A DNA stretch of 19,411 nt from DASUEB01 sp036275295. Its GTDB lineage: Bacteria > Bacteroidota > Bacteroidia > Flavobacteriales_D > Luteibaculaceae. Under the pieces are notes generated by a model. That model was not told the origin of the DNA. It made no database searches and saw only the letters and a list, made by a program, of their open reading frames with translations. The stretch lies in assembly GCA_036275295.1 (NCBI GenBank), contig DASUEB010000070.1, positions 1-19,411 of the forward strand, read 5' to 3'. How positions within the stretch are numbered: position 1 is the stretch's first letter; each line of letters opens with the position of its first letter. Positions 6,726 through 14,578 of this stretch are shown piece by piece. The position numbers were made by a program, and so were the translations under genes.

Positions 6726-7478
6726 ATGATCAACATAAACAACCTGCACGCCCGCATTGGCGACAAAGAAATCCTAAGGGGTTTAAACCTAGATATTAAA
6801 GCTGGCGAAGTTCACGCCATAATGGGCCCCAACGGCTCGGGCAAAAGCACCTTGGCTTCCGTTTTGGCTGGCAGGGAAGACTACGAAATTACAGCTGGAT
6901 CGGTTACTTTTGATGGTAAGGACCTGCTCGACATGAGCCCGGAGGACCGCGCTCGCGAAGGACTTTTCCTCGCCTTTCAGTACCCCGTAGAAATACCGGG
7001 TGTGAGCAACATCAACTTTCTGAAAACCGCGATCAACGAGATTCGCCAGTACAAAGGCTTGGACCCCATGGCTGCAAAGGATTTCCTGGCCTTAGTAAAA
7101 GAGAAAGCCAAATTGGTAGAACTGAGCGATAACCTCGCCAGCCGTTCGGTTAACGAAGGTTTTAGCGGCGGTGAGAAAAAGCGAAACGAGATTTTTCAAA
7201 TGGCGATGTTGGACCCCAAGCTCGCTATCCTCGATGAGACCGATTCTGGTCTGGACATAGATGCTTTGCGCATAGTAGCCAATGGCGTAAACCAATTGCG
7301 CAGCAACCAAAATGCCATTGTAGTGGTTACACATTACCAGCGTTTACTCGATTACATCGTTCCCGACTATGTGCACGTATTGTACAAAGGCCGAATCGTT
7401 AAATCGGGCACCAAGGAATTGGCGCTGGAATTGGAGGAACGCGGGTACGATTGGATTAAAGAAGGAGTTGAAGTATGA
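6726..7478 (+). CDS. sufC: SUF complex ATPase SufC
   Basis: ABC-type ATPase of the SUF system. It is soluble, pairs with SufB and SufD, and its ATP cycle reshapes the scaffold during cluster assembly; it is not a transporter. 250 residues, normal length. Walker A is GPNGSGKST (34-42). The Q-loop lies in LAFQYPVEIPGV, the SufC-specific region after Walker A. The ABC signature FSGGEKKRNE, Walker B LAILDETDSGLD and the H-loop histidine in VVTHYQR follow in order. The DETDSGLD variant is characteristic of SufC. The stop codon overlaps the sufD start by four bases (ATGA), a sign of coupled translation. Confidence 0.97.
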   Translation: MININNLHARIGDKEILRGLNLDIKAGEVHAIMGPNGSGKSTLASVLAGREDYEITAGSVTFDGKDLLDMSPEDRAREGLFLAFQYPVEIPGVSNINFLKTAINEIRQYKGLDPMAAKDFLALVKEKAKLVELSDNLASRSVNEGFSGGEKKRNEIFQMAMLDPKLAILDETDSGLDIDALRIVANGVNQLRSNQNAIVVVTHYQRLLDYIVPDYVHVLYKGRIVKSGTKELALELEERGYDWIKEGVEV

Positions 7479-8764
7479 TAGGCACTTCTACAGAAAAAAT
7501 GGACACTAAACAGCGTTTTCTGAATCAGTTCTTGGAGTCGGACGTGCTCCCTGCATCGGTGCGTGAAAATGCCAAAGGCCATTTGCAATTGCTGTCGCTA
7601 CCCGCTCACAAAGACGAATATTGGAAATACACACGTCCGACCAAGATTGTCAACAGCGAATTCAGTGCTCCTCAACATCACGACTTTTTAGACATCAGTG
7701 AATTCAAAGTGCCTGGATTGGATGCTTTTCGGGCAGTTTTGCTCAATGGAGTTTTCAGAAAGGACCTATCCGAACTAGATGGTCTACCCGCTGGTGTAGA
7801 AGTTGTTGATATCAAGGACGTGGCGCCAGATTCGGCGTTCGTGCAGCATTTAGACACCCTTGCAGATACATCGAAGAATATATTCAGCGCCATCAACGCA
7901 GTGTATTCCACAGGGGGAATCGCCGTAAGAGTGGCCAAAGGGAAAGTTCTAGAGAAGCCCTTGCATTTCATTCATCTGCAAACCACCGACAACGGTATTT
8001 CGCAACCGCGCTTTTTGGTAATTGCCGAGGAAAATGCTCAGTTAAAGGTGATCCAGACTTTTAAATCGACCGTTGCTACTCGCACCTTCACCAATTCGGT
8101 AACCGAGATTGTGGTGCAGAAAAATGCCAACTTAGAATGGGACAAGATCCAGTACGAAAACGACGAGAGCCTGCATTTGAATGGTGAGTTTGTTTGGCAA
8201 GCCGAACAGTCGAATTTCCGGATCAACACCATTACGCTCAACGGTGTTTGGGTGCGAAACAATTTGAATATCAGCATTACAGGAGAACGCTGTGAAACCC
8301 GTCTTACCGGACTCTATCCGCTATCGGGCCATCAACACGTGGATAATCACACTCATTTGAACCATATCGCGCCTCATTGCGAGAGTTACGAACTGTACAA
8401 AGGCATACTGGCCGACAATGCCACGGGTGTTTTCAACGGCAAAGTTCACGTGTATCAGAGTGCACAGAAAACCAATGCTTTCCAGCAAAATGCCAATATC
8501 GTGCTTTCGGATGACGCACAGGTAAACACCAAACCCGAACTCGAAATATACGCCGACGACGTGCGATGCAGTCACGGCTGTACGACAGGACAATTTGACG
8601 ACGAAGCCATATTCTATTTGCGGGCGAGAGGAATTGGCGAGAGAAACGCGCGGAACTTGCTGTTATACGCATTTGCCGGTGAGGTACTCGAAAATATTAC
8701 CATCCATCCCTTGCGCGACATGGTAGATCAATTGATATCTGAACGATTTAACTGGGAAATGTAA
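7475..8764 (+). CDS. sufD: Fe-S cluster assembly protein SufD
   Basis: Paralogue and partner of SufB in the SufBC2D scaffold, needed for iron entry into the complex. 429 residues from the ATG at 7475, within the family range. The N-terminal helical part precedes a beta-helix core. The conserved C-terminal motif RCSHGCTTGQFDDEAIFYLR is present, with H367 where the functional histidine of E. coli SufD (H360) lies as I recall. Start choice: the ATG at 7475 overlaps the sufC stop as ATGA. A second ATG at 7499 (giving MDTKQRFLNQF) would also be reasonable and would leave a normal N-terminus, so the first eight residues are uncertain. The stop overlaps the sufS start by one base. Confidence 0.95.
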   Translation: MIGTSTEKMDTKQRFLNQFLESDVLPASVRENAKGHLQLLSLPAHKDEYWKYTRPTKIVNSEFSAPQHHDFLDISEFKVPGLDAFRAVLLNGVFRKDLSELDGLPAGVEVVDIKDVAPDSAFVQHLDTLADTSKNIFSAINAVYSTGGIAVRVAKGKVLEKPLHFIHLQTTDNGISQPRFLVIAEENAQLKVIQTFKSTVATRTFTNSVTEIVVQKNANLEWDKIQYENDESLHLNGEFVWQAEQSNFRINTITLNGVWVRNNLNISITGERCETRLTGLYPLSGHQHVDNHTHLNHIAPHCESYELYKGILADNATGVFNGKVHVYQSAQKTNAFQQNANIVLSDDAQVNTKPELEIYADDVRCSHGCTTGQFDDEAIFYLRARGIGERNARNLLLYAFAGEVLENITIHPLRDMVDQLISERFNWEM

Positions 8765-9993
8765 TGCAACACACCGCACACAGGCTATTGGATGTACGCC
8801 AGGATTTTCCAATTCTGGCCGCAAAGGTCAACGGTAAACCGCTGGTTTACCTTGACAATGGTGCAACCACCCAAAAACCTGTGGAGGTGATTGATTCCAT
8901 TGCGCAATACTATCAAAATACCAATGCCAACGTGCATCGAGGGGTGCACAGCTTGAGTCAGATGGCAACTGACCTTTTTGAAGAGTCGAGACGCACCGTT
9001 AGGCAGTTTCTTCATGCCCAACACGAGCATGAAATTATCTTTACCCGCGGTACAACCGAGTCTATCAACCTGATAGCCGATTGCTTCTCGAGGGCAGTAC
9101 TTCGACCAGGCGACGAAGTGGTCATTACAGAATTAGAACACCACAGCAATATTGTGCCTTGGCAAATGGCATGCCAGCGAAGCGGCGCTACCTTGCGTTT
9201 TATTTACATCACCGAATCGGGTGAATGGGACCTGAGTCAATTGGATGAGGTGATCAACACCAAAACGAAGATTGCAGCCATATCGCACGTTTCAAATGCC
9301 CTAGGCACCATTAATCCGGTTGAAAAAATTATTGCCAAGGCCAGGCAGGTAGGTGCTGCAGTTCTAATCGATGGGGCCCAGGCTGTTAATCACATGCCAG
9401 TAGATGTTCAGGCGTTGGATGCCGATTTCTACTGCTTTTCAGGCCACAAACTCTTTGCCCCAACCGGCATTGGTGTATTGTACGGCAAAGAATCGTGGTT
9501 GAACCAATTGCCACCTTATCACGGTGGCGGTGAGATGATCAAAACCGTAAGCTTGCGCGAAACCACTTACAACGACTTACCACATAAGTTTGAGGCCGGA
9601 ACCCCACACATAGAGGGTGTTATTGGCTTAAAAGCGGCGATTGATTACGTGCACAAGGTTGGTTTTGACCAAATTCAACAGAAAGAGCAATACTTGCTGG
9701 ACGCGGCAACCGAGAGATTGCTTGGCCTTCCCGGTTTGCGTATCTACGGTACAGCCCCTCGCAAGGCATCTGTAATATCATTTCTAATCGACGGAATACA
9801 CCCTTACGACATAGGAGTGCTGTTAGACAAACAAGGCATTGCGGTGCGGACAGGCCATCATTGCACCCAGCCTATTATGGACAAATTTGAAATACCCGGG
9901 ACGGTACGCGCGAGTTTTTCATTCTACAACAACGATGAAGACATCGATCGCCTTATTGCGGGTTTAGAACAAGCCATCAGGATACTATCATGA
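8764..9993 (+). CDS. sufS: Cysteine desulfurase SufS
   Basis: Pyridoxal-phosphate enzyme that takes sulfur from L-cysteine, leaving alanine, and holds it as a persulfide for transfer to SufE. 409 residues, typical of group II (SufS-type) desulfurases. YLDNGATTQKP (29-39) begins the fold; TELEHHSNIVPWQ (122-134) carries the histidine that stacks on the cofactor. K229 in FSGHKLFAPTGIGVLYG binds the cofactor, and C367 in VRTGHHCTQP is the catalytic cysteine. The short loop around this cysteine marks group II, which depends on SufE or SufU for activity. SufE is encoded directly downstream with a four-base overlap. One base overlaps the end of sufD. Confidence 0.96.
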   Translation: MQHTAHRLLDVRQDFPILAAKVNGKPLVYLDNGATTQKPVEVIDSIAQYYQNTNANVHRGVHSLSQMATDLFEESRRTVRQFLHAQHEHEIIFTRGTTESINLIADCFSRAVLRPGDEVVITELEHHSNIVPWQMACQRSGATLRFIYITESGEWDLSQLDEVINTKTKIAAISHVSNALGTINPVEKIIAKARQVGAAVLIDGAQAVNHMPVDVQALDADFYCFSGHKLFAPTGIGVLYGKESWLNQLPPYHGGGEMIKTVSLRETTYNDLPHKFEAGTPHIEGVIGLKAAIDYVHKVGFDQIQQKEQYLLDAATERLLGLPGLRIYGTAPRKASVISFLIDGIHPYDIGVLLDKQGIAVRTGHHCTQPIMDKFEIPGTVRASFSFYNNDEDIDRLIAGLEQAIRILS

Positions 9994-10406
9994 ACCAAAT
10001 AGAAGAGCAGGAGAAAAAACTCATTGAAGAGTTTGAGTTTTTGGGTGATTGGATGGAGAAGTACGAATACATCATCGATCTCGGGAAAGAGTTGGAGCCT
10101 ATGGCTGAAAGCCTAAAAACCGAATCAAACAAAATAAAGGGCTGTCAGAGTCAGGTTTGGTTATTTCCGTCGAAAAAGGATGGCGAAATCCATTTTTCAG
10201 CCGACAGCGACGCCCTTATCACCAAGGGAATCATTGCACTCCTTTTGCGCGTCATCAATCATCAGGAAGCCTCAGCCATTGCGGCATATGACTTTCGTTT
10301 TGTCGATGCCATCGGATTGAAGGAGCACCTGAGTCCAAACCGTTCGAACGGATTGGTATCGATGATCAAACAAATTAAGTTGTACGCATTAGCCCTCCAA
10401 AACTGA
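9990..10406 (+). CDS. sufE: Sulfur acceptor protein SufE
   Basis: Small protein that takes persulfide sulfur from SufS and delivers it to SufB, speeding up the desulfurase. 138 residues, normal length. The sequence KIKGCQSQVWL puts the acceptor cysteine at C52, matching C51 of E. coli SufE as I recall. The C-terminal helix pattern NRSNGLVSMIKQIKLYA is also typical. No zinc-binding SufU-like set of cysteines is present, so it is the E type, not the U type. The start overlaps the sufS stop (ATGA), and the gene ends three bases before the DUF59 gene. Confidence 0.95.
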   Translation: MNQIEEQEKKLIEEFEFLGDWMEKYEYIIDLGKELEPMAESLKTESNKIKGCQSQVWLFPSKKDGEIHFSADSDALITKGIIALLLRVINHQEASAIAAYDFRFVDAIGLKEHLSPNRSNGLVSMIKQIKLYALALQN

Positions 10407-10409
10407 ATC

Positions 10410-10721
10410 ATGGAAAAGAAAGAACTGGAGAATGCCATCATCGAGAAACTAAAATCGATTTACGACCCTGAGATTCCTGTGGACATCTATGAGTTAGGGC
10501 TAATATATGGCATTGTTATCGAAGACAATGGAGACACAGAGATTACCATGACCCTTACCTCGCCCTCGTGCCCAGTTGCAGAAAGTTTACCCGGCGAAGT
10601 GCGAACGAAGGTACAAGAGCTGACCGAACTGGGCACGGTGACCGTTACGTTGACCTTTGACCCACCATGGGACAAATCAATGATGAGCGAAGAAGCGATG
10701 TTAGAACTGGGTTTTCTTTGA
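10410..10721 (+). CDS. SufT-like MIP18/DUF59 family Fe-S maturation protein
   Basis: A 103-residue single-domain protein of the MIP18 (DUF59) family, relatives of which act in late Fe-S cluster delivery (SufT in bacteria, CIA2/FAM96 in eukaryotes) or in phenylacetate oxygenase maturation (PaaD). Visible family motifs are DPEIPVDIYELGLIY (19-33), TLTSPSCPV with the conserved C54, and the closing FDPPWDKSMMSEEA. There is no C-terminal zinc-ribbon as in PaaD. Its place between sufE and DUF2480, with gaps of three and two bases, argues for a SUF role. I leave the symbol blank because sequence alone does not separate the subfamilies. Confidence 0.88.
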   Translation: MEKKELENAIIEKLKSIYDPEIPVDIYELGLIYGIVIEDNGDTEITMTLTSPSCPVAESLPGEVRTKVQELTELGTVTVTLTFDPPWDKSMMSEEAMLELGFL

Positions 10722-10723
10722 TC

Positions 10724-11227
10724 ATGGAACCTATCGAGAATAAAGTAGCTGCAAGTGGTTTAATCACCATCGATTTCGAGGAATGGGTAAACATACACCC
10801 ATATACCGCGATCGATCTAAGCCCTGTTTTGTTTCAAGGCTTGGTCATGCGCGAAGCCGACCTGAAAGAATGGTTGAAAAACTATGATTATTTGGCCGTA
10901 AAGGGGCAAAATTTAATCTTTCAATGCCCGGACGACATAATCCTTCAAAAATGGGTTCCACTGCTTGTATTCTCCAGATTTGCCCCATACGCCGCACACA
11001 TGACCTGGGGGAACACAGACGACCTTTTTAACGACTTATTACAGAAAGCGATTCTGGCTTACGATATATCACAACTACAGGGAGCCCGTATTGTCTTAAA
11101 GGGTTGTTCAAAATACGCCGTAAAACCAGCTACTTACTCCCTTGCCGTTGACAAATTCCAACCCGTAGCGCAGAGTATCCTATACGGCGAACCCTGCTCA
11201 ACCGTGCCGATATACAAAAAGAGGTAA
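10724..11227 (+). CDS. DUF2480 family protein, last gene of the suf operon
   Basis: A 167-residue protein whose C-terminus matches what I know of DUF2480, an uncharacterised Bacteroidota family: GCSKYAVKPATYSL (127-140) and QPVAQSILYGEPCSTVPIYK (146-165). It has three cysteines, C68 (IFQCPDD), C128 (KGCS) and C158 (GEPCSTVP), which as far as I recall are also cysteines in other members. No signal peptide or membrane segment is visible, so it should be cytoplasmic. It follows the DUF59 gene by two bases and is the last gene before the terminator, so it is co-transcribed with suf. I infer a role in cluster assembly, carriage or repair; a zinc site is the alternative. A longer frame from 10667 would overlap the DUF59 gene by 55 bases and was rejected. 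Confidence 0.88.
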   Translation: MEPIENKVAASGLITIDFEEWVNIHPYTAIDLSPVLFQGLVMREADLKEWLKNYDYLAVKGQNLIFQCPDDIILQKWVPLLVFSRFAPYAAHMTWGNTDDLFNDLLQKAILAYDISQLQGARIVLKGCSKYAVKPATYSLAVDKFQPVAQSILYGEPCSTVPIYKKR

Positions 11228-11234
11228 GTACCTC
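11221..11234 (+). repeat. Small palindrome at the end of the suf operon
   Basis: GAGGTA and TACCTC flank AG, with the DUF2480 stop codon inside. With no T-run after it this is at most a weak end-of-message hairpin ahead of the real terminator about 140 bases further on. Confidence 0.3.
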
Positions 11235-11367
11235 CTTACAATCTCACTTCCCACTTTCAATAGAGGATTTTTCACCATCACAGGCTGGTGAGTTTGTGAT
11301 ATTAATTGGACAACCAAGACAAGCCCACATACATTCTACCGCTCTGTACTGTTGACTTACGGGCAAC

Positions 11368-11397
11368 AAAAAAGGGAGCAAATTGCTCCCTTTTTTT
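11368..11397. terminator. Bidirectional rho-independent terminator
   Basis: GGGAGCAA and TTGCTCCC flank a single A (11374-11390); six A precede and seven T follow. Read from either strand it is a GC-rich stem with a following T-run, so it can end both the suf operon arriving on the plus strand and the adhesin-SprF-OmpA transcript arriving on the minus strand. It lies 140 bases after the DUF2480 stop and 19 bases after the OmpA-family stop. Confidence 0.88.
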
Positions 11398-11416
11398 ATT
11401 GGTATGGTAAATCGCC

Positions 11417-13612
11417 TTATCTAATCGAAATGATTTTAACCTCCGTACGACGGTTGTATTGATGCTGTTCTTCACTGCACTCAATGTTATCAAAACATCC
11501 GTTGCGAATCATTGACTCACCGTAGCCTTTAGCCGTTACGCGTGAAGGATTAACACCTCGTTGCAATAGGAAGGCTCTGGTAGCTTCGGCACGTTTCATG
11601 CTCAAATCCAAGTTTTCCATTGCTGAACCGCGAGAATCGGTGTGTGAACTCAACTCAATGTCAACATTTGGGTTAGCCGATAGGAAATCGTAAACCTGCA
11701 ATAAAGACTCAGAAGACTCAGGACGGAGGTCCCATTTTCCAAAATCCCAATAGATTTTAGGAACTTCGAAAACCAACCCAACTTCGAGCTTTGTTAAAAC
11801 CAGATCCGTAAGATCAATAGGATTACCTGACTCACGGTTAACCGTTGAGAAGCTGGTAACGTTGTTTAAGTAGCCATTACGAGATGCCACAAAACGATAC
11901 GTGCTATTGGGCTCCAATTGGAATTCGAACTTGCCATCGGGTCGTGTGCTGTACATCTGCTCGCCCATAGAGCTCACTTTGATGATGGAAATCTTCACAT
12001 CGCTCAATGGGAAATTAGACTTGGAGTCACGTACCGTACCAAATACACTATATACTCCGCGCTCAAGGTTAATTTTAATTGACTTAACATCCCCATTTGG
12101 CACGATGGGCACATCCACGGTGCTTGGGAGATATTGAGCACTTTGAGTAACTAATTTGTACTTGCTATAGCGGCTTACATTAAAGCTAAAAAAGCCATCG
12201 CGATCGGTTTTCGCCTTACCAAGTGTAGTGTTGGTTACTTCATCTTTAATGAAAACCGTAACATCGGGAACTGCAAATTCATTCTCATCGTATACGTTAC
12301 CTGTAAGAGCATAAACCTCTGAGGGCATTTCGTAAAGGAAAGCGTAGATATCGTCTTCTCCCGTTCCACCGTCGCGGTTAGAGGAGAAGTAACCACTAGT
12401 CATGGCCGAATCCAGAATGAAACAGAAATCGTCTTTAGGAGAATTTACTGGTTTACCCAAATTAAGCCTTTCCTTCCAAACCCCTTTGCGGAGTTTTGAG
12501 CTATAAATATCGTATCCACCAAGCCCGGTGTAACCGTCTGATGCGAAAAACAGCGTATTTGATTCGTGGATAAAAGGATAGTTCTCATTCCCCTCGGTAT
12601 TGATATCGGGTCCGAGGTTGACAGGACGTGTGAAGAATCCGCGATCGATCTCCACCATATAAAGATCGTATCCACCGTACCCACCGGGCATATCTGATGC
12701 AAAGAACAGTTTCGTGCCGTCTTTAGAAAGGCTGGGTGAACACACTGAGAACTCATCGCTATTAAATGGTAACTCTTCGATGTTTACGAAGTCATTACCA
12801 GCAAGCGTTGCGCGATAAATCTTCAGGTTTGTAACTCCCCTAGAGCTCTTATTTGCTTTCTTTTTCTTGTAGCTGTAGTTGTTACTGGTGAAATACACTT
12901 GGAGCCCGTCATTGGTAAAACTAAGGGGACCTTCGTGAAATTTGGTGTTCAGCGCTTTAGAGAAACTCTGTGGAGTGGTAACTCCGCCGCCTGCAACGCG
13001 ATCTGATATATACAAGTCAAGGTAAGGCTGACCTCTCCAGCTGTACTCGCGTTTAACCGCGGGATCTCTTTCTTCAGTACTGGCAAATACAATGGCTTCA
13101 CCTCTAAAGAAAGTGGCTCCAAAATCGCTTGCAGGTGTGTTGATAGAAAGCGGGCTGATTTTGTAAGCCTGTACAATAGGACTGTTCTTGGTTACATAAT
13201 CACCAGCGGTAACATGCATCACACCGCGGGTATCGGTTGGATTAAGTTCGTTATACAAACGCATCCAATTGTTTGCCTCGGCGTATTTTTCGTTCGACAT
13301 CAGTGCCTGAGCATAATAATAGATCTCAATCGGCTGGCGTGAGCGAAGCTGAACTGCTTGTGCATACCAAACTTCGGCGTTTTTGGTGTCGCCGATTTCG
13401 CGGTAGGCATTAGCTAAATTGTGGATGATTTTGTCATTAACCTCGCCTTTTCGCACTGCTTGCATGTACAGCTCAATCGCTTTTGCATATGAAAGCGATT
13501 CGTAGTACTGGTCAGCGCGAGCTACAAGGCCCAGCTGTGCCTGGGCGCTAGTAACTAAAGTTAACGAAAGAAGTGCAACAGCGGAAATTTTTTTCCAAGT
13601 GGGCATTCTCAT
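11417..13612 (-). CDS. PorE-like TPR/PD40/OmpA outer-membrane protein
   Basis: A 731-residue periplasm-facing protein. Residues 1-26 are a signal peptide (VALLSLTLVTSAQAQ). TPR repeats occupy about 27-125 (YYESLSYAKAIELYMQA; NLANAYREIGDTKNAEVWY). A PD40 beta-propeller spans about 155-428, with blades such as LFFASDMPGGYGGYDLYMV and LFFASDGYTGLGGYDIY. Two carboxypeptidase-regulatory or CNA-B-like domains follow (about 434-520 and 521-605). The C-terminus (615-731) is an OmpA peptidoglycan-binding domain with SSHTDSRGSAMENLDLSMKR and NRRTEVKI. This order is that of PorE, a T9SS component linking the outer membrane to peptidoglycan. No lipobox cysteine follows the signal peptide. As it sits beside a SprF and an adhesin, it is more likely a cluster-specific paralogue than the core PorE. 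Four bases follow the SprF stop. Confidence 0.9.
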   Translation of the reverse strand: MRMPTWKKISAVALLSLTLVTSAQAQLGLVARADQYYESLSYAKAIELYMQAVRKGEVNDKIIHNLANAYREIGDTKNAEVWYAQAVQLRSRQPIEIYYYAQALMSNEKYAEANNWMRLYNELNPTDTRGVMHVTAGDYVTKNSPIVQAYKISPLSINTPASDFGATFFRGEAIVFASTEERDPAVKREYSWRGQPYLDLYISDRVAGGGVTTPQSFSKALNTKFHEGPLSFTNDGLQVYFTSNNYSYKKKKANKSSRGVTNLKIYRATLAGNDFVNIEELPFNSDEFSVCSPSLSKDGTKLFFASDMPGGYGGYDLYMVEIDRGFFTRPVNLGPDINTEGNENYPFIHESNTLFFASDGYTGLGGYDIYSSKLRKGVWKERLNLGKPVNSPKDDFCFILDSAMTSGYFSSNRDGGTGEDDIYAFLYEMPSEVYALTGNVYDENEFAVPDVTVFIKDEVTNTTLGKAKTDRDGFFSFNVSRYSKYKLVTQSAQYLPSTVDVPIVPNGDVKSIKINLERGVYSVFGTVRDSKSNFPLSDVKISIIKVSSMGEQMYSTRPDGKFEFQLEPNSTYRFVASRNGYLNNVTSFSTVNRESGNPIDLTDLVLTKLEVGLVFEVPKIYWDFGKWDLRPESSESLLQVYDFLSANPNVDIELSSHTDSRGSAMENLDLSMKRAEATRAFLLQRGVNPSRVTAKGYGESMIRNGCFDNIECSEEQHQYNRRTEVKIISIR

Positions 13613-13616
13613 AAAT

Positions 13617-14561
13617 TTAGAAGTAACGAGGTGATTTGATATTAGATCTGCGGTAGATGAGGTCGTAACTCAACATGAGTTCATGGCTTCCACCGTTGTA
13701 TTTCTGTAGGGATGAGGTATTGAAATCATACGAATAACCCACTTTAAGTTGGTCATTCACTTGAATCTGCAGGATACCACCCACAGCATCATTAACGCGG
13801 TAGATCAGACCAAACCATATCTTTTCAGCATACTGGAAGTTGGCATTGATGTCAACACCTAGAGGGGCTCCTCCAACGTAGCGGAAATTGATAGATGGTT
13901 TTAGGTTAACTGATGGCGAAAGGGGAAATAATCCTCCAGCCGTGATAAAAATATGGCGGGCCTCCAGATAAGCGCGTTTGGTTGTAACCGTATTATCAAA
14001 GTTTACTGAATTGGCTAACAAACGGGGTACTGAAAATCCAGCAAAGAACTTAGTGGTGTTAAAATAAGCACCGAAACCAACGTTGGGTAGAAACTTTCCT
14101 CCAATGTTCTGGCTAAACGAGATATCGTTGTTGTCGGTAGTCTTAACATCCCCTAATCGCGCAGAGAACGCGTTTCCACCTGCTCGTAAACCAAAACGGA
14201 GATTGGACTCAGCCGATAGCGACAATTTGTAGCTCACATCAGCAAAAAAACCTGTTTGCGAGATAGGCCCAATGTTGTCGTTGATGATAGTAACCCCAAG
14301 ACCGATATTGCGGTCTTGAATTGGTGAATGAACAGACAAACTGTGTGTTTTAGGGGCGCCGTCAAACCCAACCCACTGCAGACGAGACAGCGCAACCGCT
14401 GTCAAGGCGTCATTGCTTCCTGCGTAAGCCGGGTTAAGAAGTAGTGGGTTCTGCAGGTATTGCGTTACCATGGGCTCCTGCTGGGCAGCCACTCTGCCGG
14501 ATACCAGCAGCGTAGCGCCTAGAAGCAAGTATGAGAAAAGACTATTGCGTTTCATTTTCAT
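13617..14561 (-). CDS. PorP/SprF family T9SS outer-membrane protein
   Basis: A 314-residue Bacteroidota-specific membrane protein. A signal peptide (about 1-26, SYLLLGATLLVSGRVAAQ) is followed by the family hallmark QYLQNPLLLNPAYAG (34-48), then a beta-barrel pattern of alternating residues ending in the strand ELMLSYDLIYR. In the gliding-motility system SprF is needed for secretion or surface attachment of the adhesin SprB, and cells often carry many paralogues, each beside a type B adhesin. Here the large adhesin gene lies directly upstream (17-base gap) and the OmpA-family gene directly downstream (four-base gap). An AAGGA at 14572-14576, ten bases before the ATG, is a usable ribosome-binding site. 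A second Met two residues in is possible. I leave the symbol blank because paralogues are common. Confidence 0.92.
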   Translation of the reverse strand: MKMKRNSLFSYLLLGATLLVSGRVAAQQEPMVTQYLQNPLLLNPAYAGSNDALTAVALSRLQWVGFDGAPKTHSLSVHSPIQDRNIGLGVTIINDNIGPISQTGFFADVSYKLSLSAESNLRFGLRAGGNAFSARLGDVKTTDNNDISFSQNIGGKFLPNVGFGAYFNTTKFFAGFSVPRLLANSVNFDNTVTTKRAYLEARHIFITAGGLFPLSPSVNLKPSINFRYVGGAPLGVDINANFQYAEKIWFGLIYRVNDAVGGILQIQVNDQLKVGYSYDFNTSSLQKYNGGSHELMLSYDLIYRRSNIKSPRYF

Positions 14562-14571
14562 GTGTCGTTCG

Positions 14572-14576
14572 TCCTT
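14572..14576 (-). promoter_or_regulatory. Ribosome-binding site of the SprF gene
   Basis: AAGGA on the minus strand, ten bases before the ATG, in the 17-base gap after the adhesin stop. Most genes in this window show no Shine-Dalgarno sequence, so this may allow independent high-level initiation inside the operon. Confidence 0.4.
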
Positions 14577-14578
14577 AA

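Noticed and set aside
10667..10723. Longer start for the DUF2480 gene
   Set aside because: It would overlap the DUF59 gene by 55 bases; the ATG at 10724 follows that stop by two bases and gives the usual length.
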